Assembly (NCBI GenBank): GCA_013815585.1
Contig: JACDFU010000004.1
Coordinates: 1-40,565, forward strand
From: Chloroflexota bacterium
GTDB lineage: Bacteria > Chloroflexota > Limnocylindria > Limnocylindrales > CSP1-4
DNA length: 40,565 bases
Direction: 5' to 3'
Part shown: one piece after another, positions 31,901 to 38,549 of the stretch
Position numbering within the stretch: the first letter of the stretch is position 1
Layout of the letters: every line of letters starts with the position of its first letter
Notes under the pieces: generated by a model
Told to the model about the DNA's origin: nothing
Databases searched by the model: none
What the model saw: only the letters and a program-made list of their open reading frames with translations
Made by a program: the position numbers and the translations under genes

Positions 31901-31930
31901 GCCCGGAACGACGGCCTCGACTGCCCCCAG
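28892..31930 (-). CDS. res: Type III restriction enzyme subunit (Res), apparent CTG start
   Basis: A helicase-nuclease of about 1012 aa. Walker A is KMATGSGKT and the Walker B box VVINDEAHHCY; later motifs include the VAMLTEGWDANTV box and QVVGRALRR (motif VI). The C-terminus has a PD-(D/E)xK-like nuclease: NYVPDFLIRL then LVLEVTGEAKKEK, with Thr where Lys is usual. The nearest GTG (31846) gives 984 aa, but in-frame codons upstream encode TIENPIINSPF, the conserved N-terminus of this family. No ATG/GTG/TTG exists before the stop at about 31956. CTG 31930 is preceded by GGAGGGGAGGG (31945-31935), an excellent ribosome-binding site. Family is BPTD_3080-like; the start is inference. Confidence 0.92.
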   Translation of the reverse strand: MGAVEAVVPGEGTAQPGTIENPIINSPFVEPARHFVTSPAGRVTGEIAPRRRPSEFFVPVARPKKLSGQMSMDQFGGPQRQQPNEIVNEIRQSVTSWRQLGYPHITSVTRDLLQHWQGEDRERRLFFCQIEAAETAIYLTEAAEKLGDTKALNVIRSENEALNGGLPRVAFKMATGSGKTVLMAMLIAWQALNKQASPQDRRFADRFLIVAPGITIRDRLRVLLPNDPHNFYRALEIVTPEQLDRLQAADILITNFHAFIRREKIQAASLTKKVLVGPHGDDGRFRETPAEMVRRVLRDFGNAKNLVVINDEAHHCYAPAPKEQAEEAALDPDERVLAKKDQEEARIWLSGLQAVREKLGIRAVYDLSATPFFLKGSGYAEGTLFPWVVSDFGLMDAIESGIVKIPRVPVRDDSMTGQGPMYRELWLRVRDALPKKGIRDTPIDGQPVIPKELEGALFSLYRDYERDFAAWEKAGLGVPPVFIVVCSNTATSKLVADWIAGWEVKLEDGGTVVAPGHLPLFSNEQDGRFRDRPNTILVDSAQLDRGDALDPTFRKAAAAEIERFKQEYVARFPGRSADEITDEDILREVMNTVGKRDRLGEHVRCVVSVAMLTEGWDANTVTHILGIRAFGTQLLCEQVVGRALRRASYDATPDGMFEPEYAEVYGVPFSFLSVAGKGKPKSSKPVLTVRALPERSDLRIEFPKLVGYRYEMPTDRLDARFDASSILELSTRDVALRTEVDPIVGEMDVHEVDLRDHRMQTVVFAIAKRTLDNHFRDEDGGQRPWLFPQLVRITNAWIDECVTPYLKDNTFPQMLLFTEYSHAAADRIRNAIYAGTRGEKRLLPNLRPYEPIGSTDDVWFETTKVCCEATRSHLNLVVQDSGWECKLAEVLESMPEVVTYAKNQGLNFKIPYTYEGRAGNYVPDFLIRLRHPASSGPDDLLTLVLEVTGEAKKEKQAKVATAEHLWTVAVNNWGGLGRWAFLEVTDPWDAGNLIRARFLQPSPGAPVRIRRG

Positions 31931-31973
31931 AGTGCCCTCCCCTCCGCCGACCGCCTAGGTCGACTCCCCGTTG

Positions 31974-32000
31974 ACTATAGCCCGTCGAACCTGGCGTCAC
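31974..32000 (-). promoter_or_regulatory. Possible promoter of res
   Basis: On the minus strand TATAGT (31979-31974) is a good -10, with GTGACG (32000-31995) 15 nt upstream as a weak, closely spaced -35. A start near 31967 would give a leader of about 37 nt to the CTG codon of res. Confidence 0.4.
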
Positions 32001-32024
32001 GCGAGGGGTGAGCCAGGGCCCCTG

Positions 32025-32801
32025 CTAGCGCGGCGTCATCTTCAGGAGGCCGAAGCTGGCGCCCTGCGGGTCGGTCACGATGGCGAAGCGGCCGCCGGGG
32101 AAGTCCTGGGGGGCAACCATCTCTCGACCACCCAGGTCGAGCACCTTCTGAAAGGCCGAGTCGACGTCGTCGACGTTGAAATAGATCTGCCAGTAGCTGG
32201 GCACCTCGGTCGGGATCATCTCGTTCATCTCCCAGGCGCCCGCGATGCTCTCCTCGTCCAGCAGGAACTCGGTGTAGGGCGGCTGCCCCTCCCCCATCGG
32301 GCTCTCCCGGGTGGCCCAGCCGAAGACCTGCTCGTAGAAGGGCAGCGCCTTCTCCTTCCCGCGTGCGTTCAGCTCCGCCCAGCCGTACGCGCCCGGCTTC
32401 TCGGTCTGGAAGCCGCCCATCCGGGTCCCCTGCCAGGCTGAGATGAAGGCTCCGCTGGGATCCTGGAAGACGGCCATCCGCCCCTGGTCACCGACGTCGA
32501 ACGGCTCGGCGATCACGTTTCCACCGGCTGCCTTGACTCGCTCGACCATGCCGCCGAGGTCGTCGGTGCCGATGTAGAGCGACCAGACGGTCGGCTGCTC
32601 GGGTGACTGCTTGGACCCGATGCCGGCGGCATCCTTGCCGTCGATCTTGGCGACGCCATAGCCGCCGTACTGTGGGTCAGGGTCGACCTCGACCTGCCAG
32701 CCCAGGAGCCTTGAGTAGAAGTCCCGCGACGCCTCGGCGTCGGGCGTGGCCAGGTCGACCCAGACCGGCCTGTTCGTGGCTGTCGCGCCTGCTTGTGCCA
32801 T
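32025..32801 (-). CDS. Two-domain VOC (glyoxalase/bleomycin-resistance fold) protein
   Basis: A 258-aa protein of two VOC domains. Domain 1 starts PVWVDLATPDAEASRDFYSR, LLGWQVEVDP and ends MAVFQDPSGAFISAWQG. Domain 2 starts YGWAELNARGKEKALPFYEQ, VFGWATRES and ends IVTDPQGASFGLLK. This pair resembles the actinobacterial 'hydroxylase/VOC' group with unknown substrate. ATG 32801 has AGGAGG upstream and starts exactly before the fold. The reading frame stays open upstream for another 287 codons, but those belong to unrelated remnants, so the longer frame is accidental or degenerate. Confidence 0.88.
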   Translation of the reverse strand: MAQAGATATNRPVWVDLATPDAEASRDFYSRLLGWQVEVDPDPQYGGYGVAKIDGKDAAGIGSKQSPEQPTVWSLYIGTDDLGGMVERVKAAGGNVIAEPFDVGDQGRMAVFQDPSGAFISAWQGTRMGGFQTEKPGAYGWAELNARGKEKALPFYEQVFGWATRESPMGEGQPPYTEFLLDEESIAGAWEMNEMIPTEVPSYWQIYFNVDDVDSAFQKVLDLGGREMVAPQDFPGGRFAIVTDPQGASFGLLKMTPR

Positions 32802-32861
32802 GTCGCCTCCTCGTGAGCTCGTCGACGGCCCAGCTTGGCACAACGAGCCGCGAACGCCCGG

Positions 32862-33035
32862 AATGAATCGAAATGTGGCCCAACGACCCTCGAGTGGGGC
32901 GCCGAGGCGGGGAAACATGGCCAGCGGCTCGAGTGAGCGCTTGATCCGTTCGCGGGTCGATGGAGGCGGACTGTGGGTTCGTATGAGCCGGTCCAGATCT
33001 TCGCGCGCCGTCGGCGTGACGAGGACCGTGGTCAC
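32862..33035 (-). pseudogene. Truncated RelE/ParE-like toxin
   Basis: From GTG 33035 the frame encodes TTVLVTPTAREDLDRLIRTH and RIKRSLEPLAMFPRLGAPLE, GRWATFRFI, the first two thirds of a RelE/ParE-fold toxin. The last strands with the catalytic-type residues are missing, replaced by sequence leading into the VOC gene. No matching antitoxin is intact: the preceding codons join to a different gene. A broken module. Confidence 0.6.
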
Positions 33036-33055
33036 CCCGTTCTTCGTCGAGGATG

Positions 33056-33662
33056 ACTTAATGCGCGTGGCATCCTCTACCGACGGCACGTCCACGTCAG
33101 ACGGGTACACCTGCTCCGCAAGATCCCAGAGCCGCTCCCGCCCGACTCGCCCACAGATAGCAACCTCGCCACGCATCATCAGGATTTCGAGCATCTGGGT
33201 GACGTTGCGGTCGTTCGTCCAGCCACTCGACGGCCACGGCACGACCGACGTATCGGGGATGGCGCGCGAGGTCAGTGGGCCCGAGTTCGCCAGCCGGCCG
33301 AGGACGTCGCGACGGAAGCGGTCGTTGTCGCGCAGCCACGCGCGAGGTTGCTGATAGGACGGCCGATCTGCGGCGCCGGCGAGGTACAGGCCGAGGTCGC
33401 GCATCGGCCGCACCACCGCGTCGAACTCGAACAGCGTCCGGTCCTGCTCCAGCGCCTGCTTGAGGTCGGCAGGCCGATACGAGGAGCCGAGGCGGCTCCA
33501 GGCTACGAGGTCCGCGCTCGGTGCGATCGCCGAGGTCGGGTCGATCTGGAGCAGCGTCAGGCGCTCCACGAGAGACACCAAGTCCGTCGGCCGAGCGGCG
33601 TCGAGCAATTGCGCACGCACAGCGATTCGCCGAGCCTCCACCTTGGTCAGCCGGTGCACCAT
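33056..33662 (-). pseudogene. N-terminal part of a winged-helix DNA-binding (YcaQ/HTH_42-like) protein
   Basis: About 202 codons from ATG 33662 match the start of the YcaQ/HTH_42 family, some members of which are DNA glycosylases unhooking crosslinks: LTKVEARRIAVRAQLLDA, LTLLQIDPTSAIAPSADLVA, LFEFDAVVRPM, then LMMRGEVAICGRVGRERLWD, LAEQVYPSDV. Family proteins are usually about 350-400 residues. Here homology ends near EDATRIK (about 33056) and the frame passes without a stop into a toxin remnant. A deletion or insertion has fused the two. If translated, the product would be a chimera; I treat it as a truncated gene. Confidence 0.65.
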
Positions 33663-33709
33663 CGGAAGACACGTTAGCGGGCCGCGCGGCGAGCGACTCC
33701 AACTAGGAG

Positions 33710-34270
33710 CTACGAAGGAATGTACGACCTCAGCTCAACGCCCGAGGCGAAAGCGTGCTCCTCAACGAGACGGAGTCGCAGCTGCGCGTCGAGCTCGGGC
33801 CAGAACGGTGTGCCGGCCCCCAACACGACCGGATGGATGACGAGCCTGTACTCGTCCACGAGCCCGCGGCGCACGAACTGGCCGGCCAGGTTCGGTCCGC
33901 CGACGCCGAGATCGCCGTCGAACTCCCGGCGCAGTCCCTCGAGCACCGCTCCCACGTCGCCGCGCACCAGGCGGCTGTTGTGCTCGACGTGCGCGAGACT
34001 CGACGAGAAGACGATCTTCGGCATCCGCTTCCAGATGCGCGCGAACTCCCGCATCGCATCGGTCGCCGCTGGATCGTCCTCGCCGGTCGGCCAGTAATCG
34101 GCCATCAGCTCGTACAGCCGCCGTCCGTAGAGGGAGGCCTCCAGCGTTCGCGTCTGGTCGTTGAACCAGGTGTGCAGCTCGTCGTCGACGGTGGTCCAGT
34201 CGAGGCCGTGGTCCGTCGTCTCGACGAACCCGTCGAGCGACACGTTCAGGCTGTAGATCAGCTTGCCCAT
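33710..34270 (-). CDS. Dihydrofolate reductase family protein (RibD C-terminal-like)
   Basis: A 186-aa cytosolic protein: KLIYSLNVSLDGFVETTDHG at the start, then LYGRRLYELMADYWP, PKIVFSSSL, LGVGGPNLAGQFVRRGLVDE and HPVVLGAGTPFWP. These are the hallmarks of the YyaP/RibD-C dihydrofolate-reductase-like family, which binds NADPH; true substrates are mostly unknown. It is the last gene of the ArsR-SRPBCC-hydrolase unit, 70 bases after the hydrolase. ATG 34270 starts right at the fold. Confidence 0.9.
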   Translation of the reverse strand: MGKLIYSLNVSLDGFVETTDHGLDWTTVDDELHTWFNDQTRTLEASLYGRRLYELMADYWPTGEDDPAATDAMREFARIWKRMPKIVFSSSLAHVEHNSRLVRGDVGAVLEGLRREFDGDLGVGGPNLAGQFVRRGLVDEYRLVIHPVVLGAGTPFWPELDAQLRLRLVEEHAFASGVELRSYIPS

Positions 34271-34340
34271 GCGCGCTCGTCAGTCGACCTCGCCGAACTC
34301 CGGTCGCCCGGTCGGTCGATACACCGAGATCGTCACGCCC

Positions 34341-35228
34341 TCAGGCCTCGGTGAGAACCTGGCGCAGCTTGGCGGCGAAGGCCTCGGGCTCGCCCGTCTG
34401 GCCGTACTCGCCGCCGAGGAATCCGCCATGGCCGCTGGGGAAGACCACCGGCTCCGTGCCGAGCCGCTCGGCGACGGCGAATGCACCACGGCAGGCCATC
34501 TCGCCGTCCGATTCCCCGCCCGCCGCGATGACGATCCGGGTCGGGGCCGCCCGCAGGGCATCGAAGTCGGGCTCGTAATGGGTGCAGGTGATCATGTTCG
34601 AACCCAGCATCATGTCGGTGCGGGAGCCGTCGTCCTCCGTCGGCATCCCGAACATGGCGGGGTCCGGCGCGGGCTGCTGCGCGTAGTCGTCCGGAAATTC
34701 GCCCTTATGGCTCACGATTGCGATGAAGTGGGCCATGCCCGCGCCCCAACCGCTGCGCTGGTACGTCTCGTGGACCGCTCGGGCGGCCGCCATCGCGTTC
34801 TCGCGGTCGGGCAGGATCGAGGCGAGCGGCGGCTCGTGCGCCACGAGGATGCGGACGTCCTCGGGATTCGTCGCGACGAGGGCAAGCGCGTTCACCGCGC
34901 CTCCGCTGCTCGCGAAAAGGTCGACCGGTCCAGCGTCCAGCTCCTGAATGATCCGATGCAGGTCGTCAGCGTGGTCGTGGGGCGTCGAGGGGCTCAGCGG
35001 ATCGGCCTTCTGGCTGCGCTCGGCGCCGCGGGGGTCATACGTCACGACCGTCCGGTCGGGGAAGTGGCTCGCCAGCGTGGCGAAGCCGGCGGCGCCCATC
35101 GGCGAGCCGATCAGGAACAGGGCCGGCGCGGTGCTGGCGCCGTTGCGCCGGACGTCGTACGTCAGCACGGCCCCCGGAACGTCCAGGGTGTGCGTCGTCG
35201 GCTCGGTCATCGTGGTGGTCGCGGTCAT
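34341..35228 (-). CDS. Alpha/beta hydrolase
   Basis: A 295-aa alpha/beta-hydrolase. LFLIGSPMGAAGFATLA carries the oxyanion region and VVTYDPRGAERS the strand-4 segment. The nucleophile elbow is FASSGGAVNAL (S108), and PSGHGGFLG near the C-terminus supplies the catalytic His; an Asp/Glu from VFPSGHGG-preceding strands is likely. The family includes epoxide hydrolases, esterases and haloperoxidase-like enzymes, so the reaction is open. ATG 35228 has AGGAGAGG upstream. Cytosolic; third gene of the ArsR operon. Confidence 0.9.
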   Translation of the reverse strand: MTATTTMTEPTTHTLDVPGAVLTYDVRRNGASTAPALFLIGSPMGAAGFATLASHFPDRTVVTYDPRGAERSQKADPLSPSTPHDHADDLHRIIQELDAGPVDLFASSGGAVNALALVATNPEDVRILVAHEPPLASILPDRENAMAAARAVHETYQRSGWGAGMAHFIAIVSHKGEFPDDYAQQPAPDPAMFGMPTEDDGSRTDMMLGSNMITCTHYEPDFDALRAAPTRIVIAAGGESDGEMACRGAFAVAERLGTEPVVFPSGHGGFLGGEYGQTGEPEAFAAKLRQVLTEA

Positions 35229-35324
35229 GGTGCCTCTCCTTTGCGGGGTGGTCTCGATCTCTCGTTGTACAGACCGACCGTGGCGGCCAATCTCATCGGC
35301 CGGACGCTCTCGTCCGTCTCGTCA

Positions 35325-35830
35325 TCAACTCTGGGGTACGGCGTCTTCGGCGAGGATGGCGTCGATCTGGCCGATCGCCTGGCTGAGACCCTCTTCCATG
35401 CCCATGGCGAGGAGTTGCTCCATCGCCTCGGTGCTCGGGAAGGTGCTGTCGATCGACATCCGCGTCCGCCCGTCGCCGATGGCCTCGATCCGCACGCGGC
35501 TTCCGTGCCCGGCAGATCGGTGTTCGGCGAGCCGTCGTCGTTCGCAAAACCATCGCGGAAGACGAGCCGATGCGGCGGCTCTGCCTCGACGATGTCCCAG
35601 TACCCGCGGGGCTGATCGCCCTCGGGACCGGTCATGTAGTACTCGACGCGAGCGCCGGGGCGCAGGTCGTGTGCGGTCACCGTAGCGGGGTACGTCGGCG
35701 GGCCCCACCAGCGCTCCAGCTGGCGTGGATCGGCCCACAGCTGCCATACCCGCTCCACAGAGGCGTCGAACTCGGCGGTCGCGGTCATGGTCAGCGCCTG
35801 GGGGTCCTTGCGGACGGCAGTCACGGTCAT
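35325..35830 (-). pseudogene. AHSA1/SRPBCC family protein gene with a frameshift
   Basis: From ATG 35830 the frame encodes TMTATAEFDASVERVWQLWA, RQLERWWGPPTYPATVTAHD and FRDGFANDDGSPNTDLPGTE, a standard AHSA1 domain. At about 35495-35505 homology moves to the adjacent frame, which continues SRVRIEAIGDGRTRMSIDST and MEQLLAMGMEEGLSQAIGQI and stops at 35325. One missing base near the GCCGCG stretch explains it. The unshifted frame runs on to 35225 as nonsense. Both halves look well conserved, so this is either a recent mutation or a sequencing error. It overlaps the ArsR gene by ATGA, the usual ArsR-AHSA1 pairing. Confidence 0.8.
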
Positions 35831-36162
35831 GCGTCGGTCTCCTTCTTGTCGGTGAGGAGCTCGGTCATTCGGCTGATCCGTCCGCGCCACAGCTCCTCGT
35901 ACTGGTCGAGCAGGCTCCGCGCCGCGCGCAGTCCCTCGACGTTGGTGTGGACGACCATTCGCCGCCCCGTGCGCTCCTTCGTGACCAGGCGGGCCCGCTC
36001 GAGCACCGCAACGTGCTTCTGCACGGCCGCGAAGCTCATGGGATAGTGCTCCGCCAGCTCGCCAATGCCCTCCCCTCCCCCGATCGCCCGGCGGACGATG
36101 TCACGCCTGGTGGCATCCGCCAGCGCGGCAAACACGCGGTCGACGTCGGGTGCGGTGGTCAT
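35827..36162 (-). CDS. ArsR-family transcriptional regulator
   Basis: A 111-aa winged-helix repressor. VFAALADATRRDIVRRAIGG, GIGELAEHYPMSFAAVQKHV, AVLERARLVTKERTGRRMVV is the ArsR DNA-binding domain of the SdpR-like group, without the metal-binding cysteines. Such proteins typically control an adjacent AHSA1 gene. ATG 36162 sits immediately after the predicted promoter, so the mRNA is probably leaderless. First gene of the four-gene operon. Confidence 0.93.
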   Translation of the reverse strand: MTTAPDVDRVFAALADATRRDIVRRAIGGGEGIGELAEHYPMSFAAVQKHVAVLERARLVTKERTGRRMVVHTNVEGLRAARSLLDQYEELWRGRISRMTELLTDKKETDA

Positions 36163-36164
36163 TC

Positions 36165-36198
36165 ATACAACCATACGGTTGCATGTCAGCGGCGTCAA
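36165..36198 (-). promoter_or_regulatory. Promoter and operator of the ArsR operon
   Basis: On the minus strand TTGACG (36198-36193), 17 nt, TATGGT (36175-36170), ending 7 nt before the ATG at 36162, which predicts leaderless initiation. The inverted repeat CAACC-ATAC-GGTTG (36168-36181, with outer AT pairs to 36165-36184) overlaps the -10, a natural site for autorepression by the ArsR protein. Confidence 0.7.
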
Positions 36199-36240
36199 GC
36201 CGTGTCGACGGAATGAGTCGCCCGATGGCGGCGTGAGATC

Positions 36241-36723
36241 ATGCGAGCAGTGTCCGACACGGCCAAACGATCGCCGCGACTTCCCCCTCGTTGGGTCGTC
36301 GTCTCGGCCTGGGTGATTCACCGCGCGATCTATCGGCTTACCGGAGGCCGCAGGGGCCTCTGGCCGCCGAAGCCGAACCGGTGGGGGACGATGCGCCTCA
36401 CCACGGTGGGCCGCCGCTCAGGCAAGGAGCGCAGCGCGATCCTCGGCTACTACGAGGACGGCCCGAACCTGGTGACGATGGCGATGAACGGCTGGGCAGA
36501 GCCCGAGCCCGCCTGGTGGCTCAACCTCCAGGCGCAGCCGGACGCAACGGTCGAGCTTCCCGATGGCCAGCGCGCGATCCAGGGGCGTGCCGCACAGGGC
36601 GAGGAGCGAGAGCGCCTCTGGGCCCGATGGGGCGAGATGGGGGACGATGTCGATGGCTACGCGACTCGCCGCCCGTCCGGCACCGCCGTCGTCGTCCTTG
36701 AGCCGCGGTCCGCTTCCAGCTGA
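36241..36723 (+). CDS. Deazaflavin (F420)-dependent nitroreductase-family oxidoreductase
   Basis: A 160-aa protein of the Ddn/FDOR-A split-barrel family. MRLTTVGRRSGKERSAILGY, VTMAMNGWAEPEPAWWLNLQ, AQPDATVELP are the diagnostic blocks for binding F420. These enzymes reduce quinones, nitro compounds and other redox dyes with F420H2. Divergent from the ArsR operon with 78 bases between starts, so the ArsR site may affect it too. ATG 36241 has a weak ribosome-binding site. A long hairpin follows the gene. Confidence 0.9.
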   Translation: MRAVSDTAKRSPRLPPRWVVVSAWVIHRAIYRLTGGRRGLWPPKPNRWGTMRLTTVGRRSGKERSAILGYYEDGPNLVTMAMNGWAEPEPAWWLNLQAQPDATVELPDGQRAIQGRAAQGEERERLWARWGEMGDDVDGYATRRPSGTAVVVLEPRSASS

Positions 36724-36803
36724 TCCGTTAGTCCTTGCCACGTTCGATCCGCTGCTTGGTGACCGGGCCGCCCGCTCGTTTGAGCACCGCACCCGGGGGC
36801 CAA

Positions 36804-36844
36804 GAGGTCGAGTGGTGATCGTACGGCGACCACCACTCGACCTC
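36804..36844. terminator. Perfect 14-bp hairpin between convergent genes
   Basis: GAGGTCGAGTGGTG (36804-36817), 13-nt loop, CACCACTCGACCTC (36831-36844). It lies between the stops of the convergent oxidoreductase and membrane protein genes, where a bidirectional terminator is expected, but neither side has a T-run. It may terminate without one, block exonucleases, or be a relic repeat. Confidence 0.55.
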
Positions 36845-36861
36845 AAAGGGACGCGGTCAGA

Positions 36862-37770
36862 TCACGGTTCGATCTGGATCGAGTCCACGACCGCCTGGAG
36901 CTCAGCACGGTTCTCTGCGGAACTGCCCGGGTAGTGCCTGGCGACGACCACCAGGCGGCTGCCGGCGACGTCGACGATGTACACGACGTCGGTGTTACCG
37001 GGGGGATTGCAACACAGCCCGCTAGTCATATCGGGGCCCGCACCCGGCCAGTAGCGGAGATTGCCATTCGTGCATGTCGTGACGTCCAGATCCGGGTCGA
37101 CGGTAAGCTCGATCCGCTTCGCCGGAAAGCCACCGAGCGTCACGTCGGTCGGTGCTGAGGCTTCGCGCCCCCTCTGGTCGGCTAGCGCGCTGGCAAGCTG
37201 GTCGACCGTTGTTCCGACGTCGACCAGCGCCCCCTCGTCCCACTGGCAGGCGTCGCTGAAGATGTGGGTGACTACCCAGGTGACGAGCAACACCTCACCG
37301 GGTTCCTCTCCCTCCTTGGTGAGGAAGCCGTTGTCGATCGTCCATCCGTCGGGCACCGTGAAGGTGAAGCGCTCAGCGTTGGTGATGGTCCGGTCGTCGA
37401 TGTAGTAGGCCGCCGCATTGAGCTCGCCGCTTGCCGGGACCTTGACGGCCGCAGCAGTCGGGGATGGCGACGGCGTCGGAGTCGGTGCGGCTGTGAGGCT
37501 CGCCGTCGGACCGGGACCAGGCCCCCCGAACTGCCCCGGCGGGGGTGTCAGGTTGAAGGCGACGGCGGCAACGACCAGGACGGCCGCCGCAGCGATCGCG
37601 AAAGGCGCGAACTTGGACATGTCAGGCTCCCTCCACGGGCCGATGACGGCCCGTTGACGTGTGTGGTCGATTTCAGCTCTGACCGCGTCATAGGAGCGGT
37701 CCGCCAGCTCGGTCGGGCCGTCGTCGAGGAAGGTCCGGATGAGGCGGTCGGGATCGCGGCGTGCGGTCAT
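36862..37770 (-). CDS. Membrane protein coupled to ECF sigma factor, probable anti-sigma role
   Basis: A 302-aa protein with a short cytosolic part, one membrane helix at about 53-73 (FAPFAIAAAAVLVVAAVAF), a Pro/Thr/Ser linker (about 80-107) and an extracytoplasmic domain. That domain starts FTFTVPDGWTIDNGFLTKEG and has four cysteines (DACQWDEG, TTCTNGN, GLCCNPPG). The start overlaps the sigma gene stop (ATGA at 37767-37770). Residues LIRTFLDDGPTELADRSYDA resemble the N-termini of membrane proteins that partner ECF sigma factors in Chloroflexota. No zinc anti-sigma motif is visible. The sensing domain is unrecognised. Confidence 0.78.
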   Translation of the reverse strand: MTARRDPDRLIRTFLDDGPTELADRSYDAVRAEIDHTRQRAVIGPWREPDMSKFAPFAIAAAAVLVVAAVAFNLTPPPGQFGGPGPGPTASLTAAPTPTPSPSPTAAAVKVPASGELNAAAYYIDDRTITNAERFTFTVPDGWTIDNGFLTKEGEEPGEVLLVTWVVTHIFSDACQWDEGALVDVGTTVDQLASALADQRGREASAPTDVTLGGFPAKRIELTVDPDLDVTTCTNGNLRYWPGAGPDMTSGLCCNPPGNTDVVYIVDVAGSRLVVVARHYPGSSAENRAELQAVVDSIQIEP

Positions 37771-38321
37771 GCGAGTCGCTCCTGCGAACTGGATGGCGAC
37801 CGGGCGTCGGCCTCGAGGCTTGCCCGGAGCGCGCGGGTGGCGTGGTGGAGTCGGGACTTGGCGGTCCCAACAGGAATTCCCAGACGATCGGCCACCTCGG
37901 TGAGAGGCAAGCCGACGTAGTGGTGGAACACGAGCACCGACCGCTGCTCCAGGGTGAGCCTCCGGAAGGCTCGGTCCAGTTGGTCACGGTCGTTGACGGC
38001 CGAGATCTCACCTGACTCCAGCTGACCTGGCATGGGCAAGAGTCGGATTTGGGTCGACCAGCGCCTGCGACGCCTGGCCTCGGCGTAGCACTCGTTGGTC
38101 AGGATCCGATGCAGCCAGGGTTCGAAGCGTTCGGCGTCGCGCAGCGTGCGCAGCTCACGCCAGGCCATGATCAGCGCGGCTTGCACAGCGTCATCGGCCC
38201 GGTCGGCGTCGCGCAGGATCCGAAACGCGATCGCCATGCATCTGTCGCCGACCGTGCGGGCGAGGGCATCGAAGGCCTCTCGATCGCCCCGTTTCGCCTG
38301 GTCTACGAGTGCTCGCTGCAC
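37767..38321 (-). CDS. ECF-family RNA polymerase sigma factor
   Basis: A 184-aa sigma factor. Region 2: CMAIAFRILRDADRADDAVQ, AALIMAWRELRTLRD; the following HRILTNECYAEARRRRR is typical. Region 4: LTLEQRSVLVFHHYVGLPLT, EVADRLGIPVGTAKSRLHHA. GTG 38321 has AAGGAG 6 nt upstream, better than the in-frame ATG 78 bases earlier (38399), which only adds a poorly conserved charged extension. Coupled by 4-base overlap to the membrane protein gene. Confidence 0.9.
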   Translation of the reverse strand: MQRALVDQAKRGDREAFDALARTVGDRCMAIAFRILRDADRADDAVQAALIMAWRELRTLRDAERFEPWLHRILTNECYAEARRRRRWSTQIRLLPMPGQLESGEISAVNDRDQLDRAFRRLTLEQRSVLVFHHYVGLPLTEVADRLGIPVGTAKSRLHHATRALRASLEADARSPSSSQERLA

Positions 38322-38549
38322 CCGACTCTCCTTCCCCTGGGATCGGTCCGAGTGGACGCGATCACCCTTGAGAGGGATCTCTGTGCCCGGAAGGTTCAAT
38401 CTGGGTGTATCCCGGCTAGCCAGCCAGAAGGCGGACCGGCGTAGGGCAGGACTGCGATGGCGATGGCGATGGCGTCAGGTAGGAAGGATCGGGCGCGAAG
38501 CCATGTTCGAAACGCTGGCAATCAGTGCCCGTCGACTATCCGGAGTCTG

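Noticed and set aside
30062-32011. 649-codon open frame on the plus strand opposite res
   Set aside because: Antisense to a clear helicase gene; composition is that of a G+C-rich shadow frame and no motif is recognisable.
35225-35324. C-terminal continuation of the AHSA1 frame to 35225
   Set aside because: After the frameshift this reading is Ser/Arg-rich nonsense; the real tail is in the adjacent frame ending at 35325.
38452-38475. Short GATGGC hexamer run upstream of the second sigma gene
   Set aside because: About four imperfect copies in a non-coding stretch; no sign of function.
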